A DNA stretch of 64,000 nucleotides from SCN-69-37 sp044507065. Lineage in GTDB: Bacteria; Acidobacteriota; Vicinamibacteria; Vicinamibacterales; SCN-69-37. Both the position numbers and the translations under genes were made by a program. The stretch covers positions 1 through 64,000 of the forward strand of contig JBIQJY010000009.1 of the NCBI GenBank assembly GCA_044507065.1, written 5' to 3'. The notes under the pieces were generated by a model, which had not been told where the DNA came from, made no database searches, and saw only the letters and a program-made list of their open reading frames with translations. Positions 20,053 through 29,165 of the stretch are shown here, piece by piece (position 1 is the first letter of the stretch; the number at the start of each line of letters is the position of its first letter).

Positions 20053-22047
20053 ATGGCGACGGGCCTCCTCAGCCGTGCGTCTTTGCCCGTCGCAATCGTC
20101 GCGGCCCTTGCCGCGGGCTGGTTCACGTTCGCCCGCGCCTACACGTCGTTCGAACCCGCGCGGCTCAGGCTGATCTCATCGCCAACGCCCGTCGGGGATG
20201 GCACATTCACCCTGCACGGGCCGCTGGCCGATGACGAAGGGGCGCTCGCACCACCGTTCGCCGTGATCGTACGTGCGGGCGGCAGCGCGCGGCCCCAGAC
20301 GATACGCATCTCCCTCGACGGACAGCGGCTGTGCGACGTGCGGATCGACACCGGCCCGGCGCGACGCTTCGACTGCGTGATGCGAGGGCCCTGGACGCCG
20401 TCCACCGATCACACGCTGACGATCGCAGGGACCGCGGCGTGGTCGCTCGACTACCTCGAGGTCGCCACGCATCACGGCCGTGCCAGGGACGTGCTCGACC
20501 TGTTCATCGTGCCGCCAGGCTCGACGGCCTACACACGATCGGCCTGGCCCGCTGTGGTCGTCGGCGTCTGTGTTGGCCTGCTCCTGCTCATCCAGCCGGC
20601 GGCGATGCCTCGCCGCATGAGGCACGTGCACGCCGCACTCGTCGTCCTCATCGGCGTGATTGCCATTCTTGTGGCCATCTCCGCCTGGGTGTCGAACTAC
20701 CTGTTGATCGTCGCCACGCGCACCGTTGTGCTGGGCGCAGCCATCGCACTGGCTCCGCGGATCTGGACCGTCGCCGCGGTGCTGGTGCCGGCCTTCGCGC
20801 GCTGGCTGACGCCCTCGCGCCGGCGCCTGGGGGCCTGTCTGCTCACAGGCCTCGTCATCGGCGCCGCGTTTCACGGCGTCGTGCGCGCGCGGCTCGCCCC
20901 GTTCGACGGCAACTACAGCGCCCTGTTGGTGATCGAACGCGGCCGGTTCGAGCGCAGCCCGCTCGTCGCGCATCGCCAGGACCTGCGCGACACGCTCGTG
21001 CTCGACGAGAGCGGCTACGACGGGCAGTTCATGTACTACATGGCGCTCGACCCGCTGCTGCGCCAGTTCAAGGACGACCCGCAGCAGTACGGGCTGGTGG
21101 TCGATGCACCGGCCTACCGCTATGGCCGCATCGGGTTCAGCTGGATGGCCGCCATCGCGGCGCTCGGCCGCTGGCAGTACCTGCCGGGAACGATGGCGTG
21201 GCTGGTGATCGTCGGACTTGCGCTGGCAGGCGTTGTGCTGGCGCGGCTCGCGCAGGCGCACGGACGGCCGGCGGCGCTCGGCCTGCTGGTGCTGCTCGTG
21301 CCGGGCTTCTGGCAGTCGATCCAGGTGGGACTGCCCGAGCCGATTGCGGCTGCCCTGATAATCGCCGGCTGCTTCGCGTTCACACGGCAGCGCTACGCGA
21401 CAGCCGCCGTCGCCCTGGCGCTCTCACTGCTCGTACGTGAAACAGGCGCCATCATCGTCATCTGTCTGGCCGCAGCACTGTGGCGGCAGGGTGGCGCGCG
21501 TCGGGCGATCGCATGGCTTGCGGCGACGGCCGCGCCCGTCGTCTGCTGGCGGCTGTATGTCGGATCCGTGCTGTATCCCGCGCTCGGCGCCGCGGCGTTC
21601 TTCCAGAATCCGCGGAACCTCGGGATGCCGTACGAAGGCGTGTGGACGATGGTGTCGGCAAGCTGGGGTGGAACGTACTTTGACGGTCATACCGACATGG
21701 TGCGCGCGGCGCTCTGGTTCCCGGTCGCCCTGACGGTGGGCCTGGCGGCGGCACTGCGCCTGTTCTGGTCGAGACGCGACGCATTGTCGGTCGCCGCGTG
21801 CCTCTACGGTCTGATGGCCGTCTCGCTCGACTACGCTGCGGTGTGGGTACACGTCGGCAATGGCCAGCGCGGGTCGTACGAGTTGTTCGTGGCCATGGCG
21901 TTGCTGACGGCAACGTCCGCGCGGACGCAGTCGAGGACCGACAGGCTCGTGACGTGGGCCTTCTGGGTCGTTACCGCGAGTTACGTTTTCTACGGTGCGT
22001 TCGACGCGGGGAATCTCGTCAGGGCGATGGCGATGGCGGTGGGGTGA
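20053..22047 (+). CDS. Polytopic membrane glycosyltransferase-like protein
   Basis: A 664-residue inner-membrane protein. After a first membrane segment (about 11-27) comes an extracytoplasmic domain of about 140 residues, then ten or more hydrophobic segments to the C-terminus. The motif YDGQFMYYMALDPLL, with a conserved-looking acidic pair in the first large loop, resembles dolichyl-phosphate- or polyprenyl-phosphate-sugar-dependent (GT-C fold) glycosyltransferases and cell-surface glycopolymer proteins. A role in transferring sugars at the outer face of the membrane is inference. A TATCTT box at 20035-20040 leaves only a 5-7 base leader. Confidence 0.65.
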   Translation: MATGLLSRASLPVAIVAALAAGWFTFARAYTSFEPARLRLISSPTPVGDGTFTLHGPLADDEGALAPPFAVIVRAGGSARPQTIRISLDGQRLCDVRIDTGPARRFDCVMRGPWTPSTDHTLTIAGTAAWSLDYLEVATHHGRARDVLDLFIVPPGSTAYTRSAWPAVVVGVCVGLLLLIQPAAMPRRMRHVHAALVVLIGVIAILVAISAWVSNYLLIVATRTVVLGAAIALAPRIWTVAAVLVPAFARWLTPSRRRLGACLLTGLVIGAAFHGVVRARLAPFDGNYSALLVIERGRFERSPLVAHRQDLRDTLVLDESGYDGQFMYYMALDPLLRQFKDDPQQYGLVVDAPAYRYGRIGFSWMAAIAALGRWQYLPGTMAWLVIVGLALAGVVLARLAQAHGRPAALGLLVLLVPGFWQSIQVGLPEPIAAALIIAGCFAFTRQRYATAAVALALSLLVRETGAIIVICLAAALWRQGGARRAIAWLAATAAPVVCWRLYVGSVLYPALGAAAFFQNPRNLGMPYEGVWTMVSASWGGTYFDGHTDMVRAALWFPVALTVGLAAALRLFWSRRDALSVAACLYGLMAVSLDYAAVWVHVGNGQRGSYELFVAMALLTATSARTQSRTDRLVTWAFWVVTASYVFYGAFDAGNLVRAMAMAVG

Positions 22048-22113
22048 CGCCTCGACGCTCCCGCCCTCCCCCCGTGCTACTCTCCGCCCTGCGCCTGTCT
22101 TCCCGGAGACATC

Positions 22114-24132
22114 ATGCCGACTCCCGCACGGTCCGTTCGGGAACTCGCCGTCGGTTTCATCGTTGTCGGGACCGTCTGGTCCGCGACGGCGCAGGGTCCG
22201 TCCACGCCACCGGACCAGGTCTTCCGCGGGGCCGTTGATTTCGTCCGCGTCGACGCCTACCCGCGCCGCGACGGCCGCGTCGTCGAGGGGCTAACGGCCG
22301 CAGACTTCACGGTTCTCGAGGACGGCATCCCGCAGGCGATAGAAACCTTCGAGTTCGTGCGCCACTCGCCCGATCCAGCCTTCGAGCGCCTCGACCCACG
22401 CAATCGCGCGGAAGCCGAGCGGTGGCTCGCGGACCCGAAACGTCGTGTATTCATCGTCTACCTCGACCTCTACCACGTCAGCCGATCGTCATCGCACCAG
22501 ATCCGGGGACCGCTGCTCGAGATGCTCGCTCAGGCAATCGGCCCGTCGGACGTCGTCGCCGTGATGACACCCGAGACGCCCATCGGCGATCTCGCGTTCA
22601 CGCAGACGCTCAACACCGTCTCGGCGGAACTCGAACGCTACTGGGAATGGGGACTGTTCGACGCACCGATCCAACCGCGAACGCCCGCCGAAAGACAACT
22701 GGCCGCCTGCGGCGACGCACGCGACGGCTACGAACGTATCCTCAGGGACTTCCGCGACGATGTCCTGTTCACGAGCCTCGAGTCGCTCGTCGCGCATATC
22801 GGTGCGCTTCGGCCGGATCGGACCAACGTCATTCTGCTTTCCGAGGGCTGGCACAACCGACGCGGTGGCATCGACATCCGCAACCTCGGGAACCTGCCCG
22901 GACGAAGTCGCATCACGCCAGGCAGGCAGATCGCGCCGCAGGTTCCGACCGGCGCCCAGTTCGGCCGCCCGGACCCGATAGTCGGGCACGTTCCGTCGTG
23001 CACCGAGCTGCTCGCACGACTTCAGATCGACTTCGACGATCGGTTCAAGCGGCTCTTCCAGATCGCGAACGCGAACAACGTCAGTTTTCACCCAATCGAC
23101 GTCGGTGGGTTGAGGACGAATGCGATCGGCGCCGAAGCCCGCTTTCCAGATCAGGGGGCGATGCCGACCGGCTCGCCCGCCACACTGCAGGAACTGGCGG
23201 AGAACACCGATGGCGTGGCGACGATCAATGCCAACGACGTCGGGTACGGATTGCGGCGGGTGGTTGAACACACGGCCGCCTACTACCTGATGGGTTATGC
23301 CTCGACGAACACGGCAGCCGACGGACGGTACCGGCGCATCGATGTCCGTGTGAACCAGCGCGACATTGACGTCACCGCGCGACGCGGATACACAGCGGTG
23401 TCGGCGCAAGCCCAGGCATTGGCCAACGCTCGATCAACACGCGAAGCGATACCGACTCCGGTGGCCGTCGCCCTCGGGGCACTCTCGCGATGGGAGTCCG
23501 GCGAGGGGCTGTTCGCGTCGGCGACGAGCACAGCGGCTGGCATCACCGTCGTGGCCGAACTGGCGCCTCGAGAGATCAGGAACGGCCGCTGGCGCAGCGG
23601 AGGGGATCTCAGCGTCGAACTGATCGGCGAAGTCAACGACTCGCGCGGCGTAAGCGTCAGGTTCACGCCTGGCAGTTCGAGTGCGCTCGTCAGTGTTCCA
23701 ATCGAGAGCGCACAGCAGCATCCGTGGCGCGTGTACGTACGCGCGATGAACGGCACTGACGAGTTGACGACGCGGATTGACGTGCCGGCGCGTGGCGTAT
23801 CGAGCCTCGGTGCGGCGCAGTTCTTCCGTATTCCAGCGATCGGCCGCCCGATCCCGCATCCGATCGTGGCCCCGATTTATCGCCGCGGGGAACGGCTGCG
23901 GGTCGAGTGGCAGCCGGCCTCGGAATCGACTGTTCGAACGATTCACCTGATCGATCGGCGCGGCCAGACGCTCGCCCCTGGCGCCGCGTTATCCCACACC
24001 TTTGACGCGTCCCTTGGCAGCCTCACAGTGGAACTGCACGTCGCGGCGCTCGCGGCTGGCGACTACGCGATCGAGGTGGCGACAGAACGCGAGGCCGATC
24101 GACAGGTCCTGGGATTCCGGGTGGAGCGGTAG
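22114..24132 (+). CDS. VWFA-related acidobacterial-type exported protein
   Basis: A 672-residue secreted protein. The signal peptide spans residues 1-28. The N-terminal block (VDFVRVDAYPRRDGRVVEGL, then TAADFTVLEDGIPQAIETFEF) is characteristic of the VWFA-related domain family expanded in Acidobacteriota. A von Willebrand A-like region follows (VFIVYLDLYHVSR as the metal-site strand, with altered MIDAS residues), ending in YYLMGY. The C-terminal 230 residues form predicted beta-sandwich domains. Function is unknown; adhesion or matrix binding is a guess. CGGAGAC lies about five bases before the ATG, and TACTCT at 22078-22083 is a possible -10. Confidence 0.85.
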   Translation: MPTPARSVRELAVGFIVVGTVWSATAQGPSTPPDQVFRGAVDFVRVDAYPRRDGRVVEGLTAADFTVLEDGIPQAIETFEFVRHSPDPAFERLDPRNRAEAERWLADPKRRVFIVYLDLYHVSRSSSHQIRGPLLEMLAQAIGPSDVVAVMTPETPIGDLAFTQTLNTVSAELERYWEWGLFDAPIQPRTPAERQLAACGDARDGYERILRDFRDDVLFTSLESLVAHIGALRPDRTNVILLSEGWHNRRGGIDIRNLGNLPGRSRITPGRQIAPQVPTGAQFGRPDPIVGHVPSCTELLARLQIDFDDRFKRLFQIANANNVSFHPIDVGGLRTNAIGAEARFPDQGAMPTGSPATLQELAENTDGVATINANDVGYGLRRVVEHTAAYYLMGYASTNTAADGRYRRIDVRVNQRDIDVTARRGYTAVSAQAQALANARSTREAIPTPVAVALGALSRWESGEGLFASATSTAAGITVVAELAPREIRNGRWRSGGDLSVELIGEVNDSRGVSVRFTPGSSSALVSVPIESAQQHPWRVYVRAMNGTDELTTRIDVPARGVSSLGAAQFFRIPAIGRPIPHPIVAPIYRRGERLRVEWQPASESTVRTIHLIDRRGQTLAPGAALSHTFDASLGSLTVELHVAALAAGDYAIEVATEREADRQVLGFRVER

Positions 24133-24137
24133 GACGA

Positions 24138-25232
24138 TCAATTCTTCCAGTCCGCGACGAACACGTTCGTGTCGCCTTCCTTCGCCTGGTTGCGGTTGGA
24201 TCCGAAGACGAGCTTCGTGCCGTCGGGCGAGAACATCGGGAAGCCGTCGAAGCCGTCGAAGAACGTCACCTGCTCCTTGTTGCCGCCGTCGATGTCGACC
24301 ATGAACAGGTCGAAGTTGTTGCTGCGCGGGTTGGCCGCGTTCGATCCGTAGATGATGCGCGTGCCGTCCGGCGTGAAGAACGGCGCCCAGTTGGCGCCGA
24401 CACCCGTGTCGGTCACCTGGCGGACGTTGCTGCCGTCGCGATCCATCACGAAAATCTCGAGCGCCGTCGGGCGCCAGATGCCCTGCTTGAGCAGCGAGAA
24501 GTAGTTGTCGAGGTCAGCGCCCGGCGCGTACGCCCGGCCGCGCCACACGATCTTCGAGCCATCCGCCGAGAAGAACGGTCCGCCGTCAGGGCCGGGACGA
24601 TTCGTCAGCCGGCGAACGTCCGAGCCGTCGCCGTTCATCGAGTAGATCTCCATGTCGCCGTCGCGCGTGCTCGTGAAGACGATGCGGCCGTCCTTGCCGA
24701 CGGTGGCCTCGGCGTCGTAGCCGGGCGTGTCGGTGAGGCGTGTCAGCCCCGTCCCGTCGATGTTGACCTTGAAGATGTCGTAGGTGTCGTAGATCGGCCA
24801 GACGTAGCCCATGTCGCTGCTCGGCACCGGCGGGCATTCCGGTCCGCCCAGGTGCGTCGACGCGTAGACGACCGACTTGCCGTCCGGCGTGAAGTGGGAA
24901 CAGGTCGTCCGTCCCAGCCCGGTACTGACCATGCGGACGTCCGATCCGTCGACCTTCATCGTGTAGATCTGGTCGCAGGCGTGCGCGCGGTTCGACTGGA
25001 AGCTGATCATCTGCCCGTCGAACGAGAAGTACGCCTCGGCGTTCTCGCCCGCGAACGTCAACTGGCGCACGTTCGACAGGTGGCGCTCCTCGCCCGGATA
25101 GAGCAGGTTGGCCGGCGCGCTTGCCGCCTGTGCCGCAGGAGCCTCGTCGGCGCCAACGGCAGGCTGAAACGCAAGGACGAGACCGGCAAGGGCGAGCGAG
25201 ACCAGCAGAGACGCAGCGCGCGAAGTCGACAT
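24138..25232 (-). CDS. Exported TolB-like WD40/PD40 beta-propeller protein
   Basis: A 364-residue exported protein with a signal peptide (residues 1-25) and about six PD40 repeats with signatures such as FSPDGTKLVFGSNR, FTPDGKSVVYAS, FSADGSKIVWRG and GRIVFTSTRDGDMEIYSMN. It resembles the C-terminal propeller of TolB but lacks the TolB N-terminal domain, so it is not assigned as tolB. A scaffold or peptidase-associated role is typical of the fold. The ATG at 25232 is chosen because TATGAT ends seven bases before it; an in-frame ATG at 25244 overlaps that -10 box. It converges on the VWFA gene, with five bases between stops. Confidence 0.8.
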   Translation of the reverse strand: MSTSRAASLLVSLALAGLVLAFQPAVGADEAPAAQAASAPANLLYPGEERHLSNVRQLTFAGENAEAYFSFDGQMISFQSNRAHACDQIYTMKVDGSDVRMVSTGLGRTTCSHFTPDGKSVVYASTHLGGPECPPVPSSDMGYVWPIYDTYDIFKVNIDGTGLTRLTDTPGYDAEATVGKDGRIVFTSTRDGDMEIYSMNGDGSDVRRLTNRPGPDGGPFFSADGSKIVWRGRAYAPGADLDNYFSLLKQGIWRPTALEIFVMDRDGSNVRQVTDTGVGANWAPFFTPDGTRIIYGSNAANPRSNNFDLFMVDIDGGNKEQVTFFDGFDGFPMFSPDGTKLVFGSNRNQAKEGDTNVFVADWKN

Positions 25233-25239
25233 GCCTCCG

Positions 25240-25245
25240 ATCATA
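25240..25245 (-). promoter_or_regulatory. -10 box of leaderless PD40 gene
   Basis: On the minus strand TATGAT (5/6 to consensus) is followed by CGGAGGC and the ATG at 25232. The GGAGG here is only one base from the ATG, too close to act as a ribosome-binding site. Confidence 0.5.
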
Positions 25246-25274
25246 GCTGGAGCGCCTCCGGCAGCCAACAAGGC

Positions 25275-25301
25275 GTACCCGACGTACCTGACGTACCTGG
25301 C
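25275..25301. repeat. 9-bp minisatellite upstream of the DUF4159 gene
   Basis: Three tandem units, GTACCCGAC, GTACCTGAC and GTACCTGGC, 25 bases before the -10 box of the DUF4159 gene. It is the same family as the repeat at 19939-19974. Confidence 0.9.
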
Positions 25302-25325
25302 CCACCCCGACCACATCCGATCGCA

Positions 25326-25331
25326 TAAGCT
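25326..25331 (+). promoter_or_regulatory. Possible -10 box of leaderless DUF4159 gene
   Basis: TAAGCT, fitting TANNNT, ends six bases before the ATG at 25338. There is no ribosome-binding site. Confidence 0.35.
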
Positions 25332-25337
25332 GCCCGT

Positions 25338-26132
25338 ATGCGGTTCCGCGCTGTCGCGGCGGTCGTCGTGCTCCTGCTGGCCTCGGCCCTGGCGTTCGGC
25401 CAGGGGCGCCGGTTCGGGCGGTTCGACATGCTGCGGCCGTCGATGCGGCCGGAGGCCAACATCGCCTACGACGGTCGCTTCACGTTCGTACGCGTGTCCT
25501 ACGACACGGCCCCAGGCGGCTACTGGTACCGCGGCCAGCCCGCGTGGATGCACGGCTACCCCACAGCCGAACGCAACCTCATGCGCATCATCGAGGCGCT
25601 CACGACCATCACGCCGCACGTCGATGACATCAATACGCTGTCGCTCGAGGACCCGGCCATCTTCAACTATCCGGTCATCTACATCATCGAGGTCGGCTGG
25701 TGGCAGATGACCGACGCCGAGGCCGTGGCGCTGCGCGCCTACCTCGACAAGGGCGGCTTCGTCATCGTCGACGACTTCAAGATGCCCGGCGGAATTGGCG
25801 GCGGAGGCTGGGACCACTTCGCCGCCAACATGCGCCGCGTGCTGCCCGAGGGCGAGTTCGTCGACCTCGACGTGTCGCACCCGATCTTCCACCAGTTTTT
25901 CGACATCGCCTCGTTCGAGATCATCCCCCAGGCCTACAACGCGGGCCGGCCCTATTTCCTCGGCCTGCACGAGGACAACGACGTGTCGAAACCGCTGCGG
26001 ATGGTCGTCCACTACAACACCGACATCTCGCAGTTCTGGGAATGGTCCGAGCGCGGGTTCCGCTCGATCGCGGACACCAACGAGGCCTACAAGCTCGGCG
26101 TCAACGCCATCCTCTACGGCCTGACGCACTGA
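25338..26132 (+). CDS. Exported DUF4159 protein
   Basis: A 264-residue protein with a signal peptide (residues 1-21, cleavage near AFGQ). The body matches the DUF4159 family, a class I glutamine-amidotransferase-like fold: FTFVRVSYDT, YPTAERNLMRII, YPVIYIIEVGWWQMT, GGFVIVDDFKMPG, and a C-terminal DNEAYKLGVNAILY-like helix (TNEAYKLGVNAILY). Many family members sit near MoxR ATPase and VWA protein genes, but not here. The enzymatic role is unknown. The gap to dinB is six bases, so the two are probably co-transcribed. Confidence 0.83.
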   Translation: MRFRAVAAVVVLLLASALAFGQGRRFGRFDMLRPSMRPEANIAYDGRFTFVRVSYDTAPGGYWYRGQPAWMHGYPTAERNLMRIIEALTTITPHVDDINTLSLEDPAIFNYPVIYIIEVGWWQMTDAEAVALRAYLDKGGFVIVDDFKMPGGIGGGGWDHFAANMRRVLPEGEFVDLDVSHPIFHQFFDIASFEIIPQAYNAGRPYFLGLHEDNDVSKPLRMVVHYNTDISQFWEWSERGFRSIADTNEAYKLGVNAILYGLTH

Positions 26133-26138
26133 CGTCAG

Positions 26139-27224
<1,086 letters not shown>

Positions 27225-27231
27225 CGGGCGG

Positions 27232-28224
27232 CTACCGGTCCCATCCCTGCAGTTCGCGGTTGACGATGGCGGCCATGCCTTCAATCCAGGCGGGGTCGCT
27301 GTTCAGGCAGGGGATCAACCGGTAGTCGCCGCCGCCGGCATCCTGGTACTGCTTCCTGCCGAGCGATCCAATCTCCTCGAGCGTCTCGAGGCAATCGGTC
27401 GGAAACCCGGGACAGAAGACCGCCAGACGGTCGAAGCCGCGTGTGGCCAGCGCTCTCAACGTCTCGTCGGTATACGGACGCAGCCATTCCTCCCGGCCGA
27501 ACAGCGACTGGTACGACTGAGTCAGACGGTCGGCCGGCCAGCCCAACGCCTCGGCAAACGCCCGCGTCGTCGCCTCACACTGCGAGGGGTAGGGATCGCC
27601 CAATTGCGCATATCGCTGCGGAATGCCGTGGTAGCTGAGCACGATGTGATCGGGAACCCAGCCGCTGAAGTGCCGCCGCGCGGAGTCGACGAGCGCGCCG
27701 ATGTAGGCCGGGTCGTCGAAGTAGGACGGCACCACGCGGAGCGCGGGCACCACTCGCCGCCGCCCGAGGATGCGGAAGACTTCCTCGAGGCTCGATCCCG
27801 TCGTCGCGCTGGCGTACTGCGGATACATCGGAAAGGCGATGAGGCGATCGCAGCCGCGCGCGAGCAGCGACTCGATGGCGCTCTCGATCGACGGGTTGCC
27901 GTATCGCATCGCCACGGCCACCTGCGGCGGTGTGTCGACCGACAGGCCAAGCCGCGCGGCCAGCGCGTCGGCCTGGGCCTGCGTGCCCACGGCCAGCGGC
28001 GACCCCTCGGGCGTCCAGACCGACGCGTACAGCCGCGCCGATTTGGCCGGCCGCCGCGGCAGCACCAGCAGGTTCAGGACCAGCCACCACAGCGGCCGTG
28101 GCGTGTCGACGACACGGACGTCCCAGAGAAACTGCCGCAGGTAGCGGCGCAGGGCCGCGGGGGTGGGCGCGTCGGGTGTCCCAAGTTGCAGGATGAGCAC
28201 TCCGAGACGCGAAGGCGTCGCCAT
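27232..28224 (-). CDS. hemH: Ferrochelatase
   Basis: A 330-residue enzyme inserting Fe2+ into protoporphyrin IX, the last heme step. The N-terminus GVLILQLGTPDAPTPAALRR, the conserved RYGNPSIESA and the metal-site His in VLSYHGIPQRY are present, with CPGFPTDCLETLEEI near the C-terminus. It diverges from the hem operon 89 bases away, so all heme genes here could share one control region. The minus-strand TACGCT lies eight bases before the ATG and is a weak -10 candidate. Confidence 0.94.
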   Translation of the reverse strand: MATPSRLGVLILQLGTPDAPTPAALRRYLRQFLWDVRVVDTPRPLWWLVLNLLVLPRRPAKSARLYASVWTPEGSPLAVGTQAQADALAARLGLSVDTPPQVAVAMRYGNPSIESAIESLLARGCDRLIAFPMYPQYASATTGSSLEEVFRILGRRRVVPALRVVPSYFDDPAYIGALVDSARRHFSGWVPDHIVLSYHGIPQRYAQLGDPYPSQCEATTRAFAEALGWPADRLTQSYQSLFGREEWLRPYTDETLRALATRGFDRLAVFCPGFPTDCLETLEEIGSLGRKQYQDAGGGDYRLIPCLNSDPAWIEGMAAIVNRELQGWDR

Positions 28225-28276
28225 GGCGCATCAGCGTATCAGCGGGCAGGCTGGCGGCGTGCGTCCGGACAAAGCG

Positions 28277-28307
28277 GTGACAAATCACGGGAGCCGGCCG
28301 ATAGAAT
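28277..28307 (+). promoter_or_regulatory. Promoter of the hem operon (leaderless)
   Basis: A -35 GTGACA (28277-28282, 5/6 to TTGACA) and a -10 TAGAAT (28302-28307, 5/6 to TATAAT) are separated by 19 bases. The GTG start of hemA at 28314 lies six bases after the -10, so transcription would start at about the first codon base. The -35 is within GTGACAAATCAC, a small dyad (GTGA-CAAA-TCAC) that could be a regulator site. Confidence 0.55.
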
Positions 28308-28313
28308 GTTCGG

Positions 28314-29165
28314 GTGCGTCTCGCGCTGATTCACCGTACTGCTGGCGCCGAGCCGCCGTTGCGGGCCGGACTGCCCGCCTGGCGAACCTGCCTGCGCGAA
28401 ATCCATTTCCTGCCGGCCCACGGCGCGACTCCGGAATCCGGCGTGCTCACCGACGCCGACGCCTACGCCCTGCTGCTCGAAGTCGTCTGCGGCCTGCGGT
28501 CTCCGCTGCTCGGGGAAACGGAGGTTCAGGCCCAGTTCAAGCAGTTCCTCGCGTCGAAAGAAGCCTCGGGTAACCGATGGATCCGCCGCGTGGGCCAGCG
28601 GGTGCTGGGCGACGCGAAGCGCATCCGGCACAAGCACCTGCAGGGTTTCGGCGCGCACTCCTACGGGTGGCTGGCCGCGCGGCACTTCCGCGGCGACCGC
28701 GTTGCCGTCGTCGGCACGGGGGCATTGGCGGCGCAGGTGGCCGGGTCGGCACCCGTCACGAGTGCGGTCGACGTCTGGGGCCGCAGCGCGGATCGGCCGC
28801 TCCCGGAACGCGAACTCCCGCCGACGTTCACCCTGCTGACGGATGCCGCGGCTTCTTCCGCCCGCCCCGGCACGACGACTCTCGTCATCGCGGCCCCGGT
28901 TGAGGCCGACGCCCTGAACCTGGTCGCGGCCTGTTATCCGCGACTGCTCAATGTCGTGGACCTGCGCCCGGCCGACCAGCAGACGCCCGTCGACCACCCG
29001 GCGCCCGTCCTGGTGCTGGCCGACCTGTTCGCCGAGGCCGCGCGAACCGACGCGGCAGCCGCGCTGCGGCTGCGCGCCGCGCGCGCGGACATTCGCGATC
29101 TGGCCCTGGCGTTTGCCGGGCGGGAGGAATTGCGTCCCCTCGGGTGGGACGATCTATGCGCGTGA
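28314..29165 (+). CDS. hemA: Short glutamyl-tRNA reductase-like protein
   Basis: A 283-residue protein heading the hem operon and probably making glutamate-1-semialdehyde from glutamyl-tRNA. Family enzymes are about 420 residues. Here RTCLREIHF (Cys26) corresponds to the catalytic STCNRxExY motif; SPLLGETEVQAQFK (63-76) to the SxxLGExQIxxQxK motif; DAKRIRHKHLQGFGAHS (100-116) to the next conserved helix; and VAVVGTGALA (130-139) begins the NADPH fold. About 24 N-terminal residues and most of the C-terminal dimerisation domain are missing. An in-frame TAG at 28302 rules out a longer N-terminus. hemL in the operon supports the C5 pathway. Confidence 0.75.
   Translation: MRLALIHRTAGAEPPLRAGLPAWRTCLREIHFLPAHGATPESGVLTDADAYALLLEVVCGLRSPLLGETEVQAQFKQFLASKEASGNRWIRRVGQRVLGDAKRIRHKHLQGFGAHSYGWLAARHFRGDRVAVVGTGALAAQVAGSAPVTSAVDVWGRSADRPLPERELPPTFTLLTDAAASSARPGTTTLVIAAPVEADALNLVAACYPRLLNVVDLRPADQQTPVDHPAPVLVLADLFAEAARTDAAAALRLRAARADIRDLALAFAGREELRPLGWDDLCA

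Noticed and set aside
28225..28313. A Leptospira-like HemR box (two TGACA repeats six bases apart, as I recall it) upstream of hemA.
   Set aside because: Only one TGACA is present, within the -35 region. A different site may be used.
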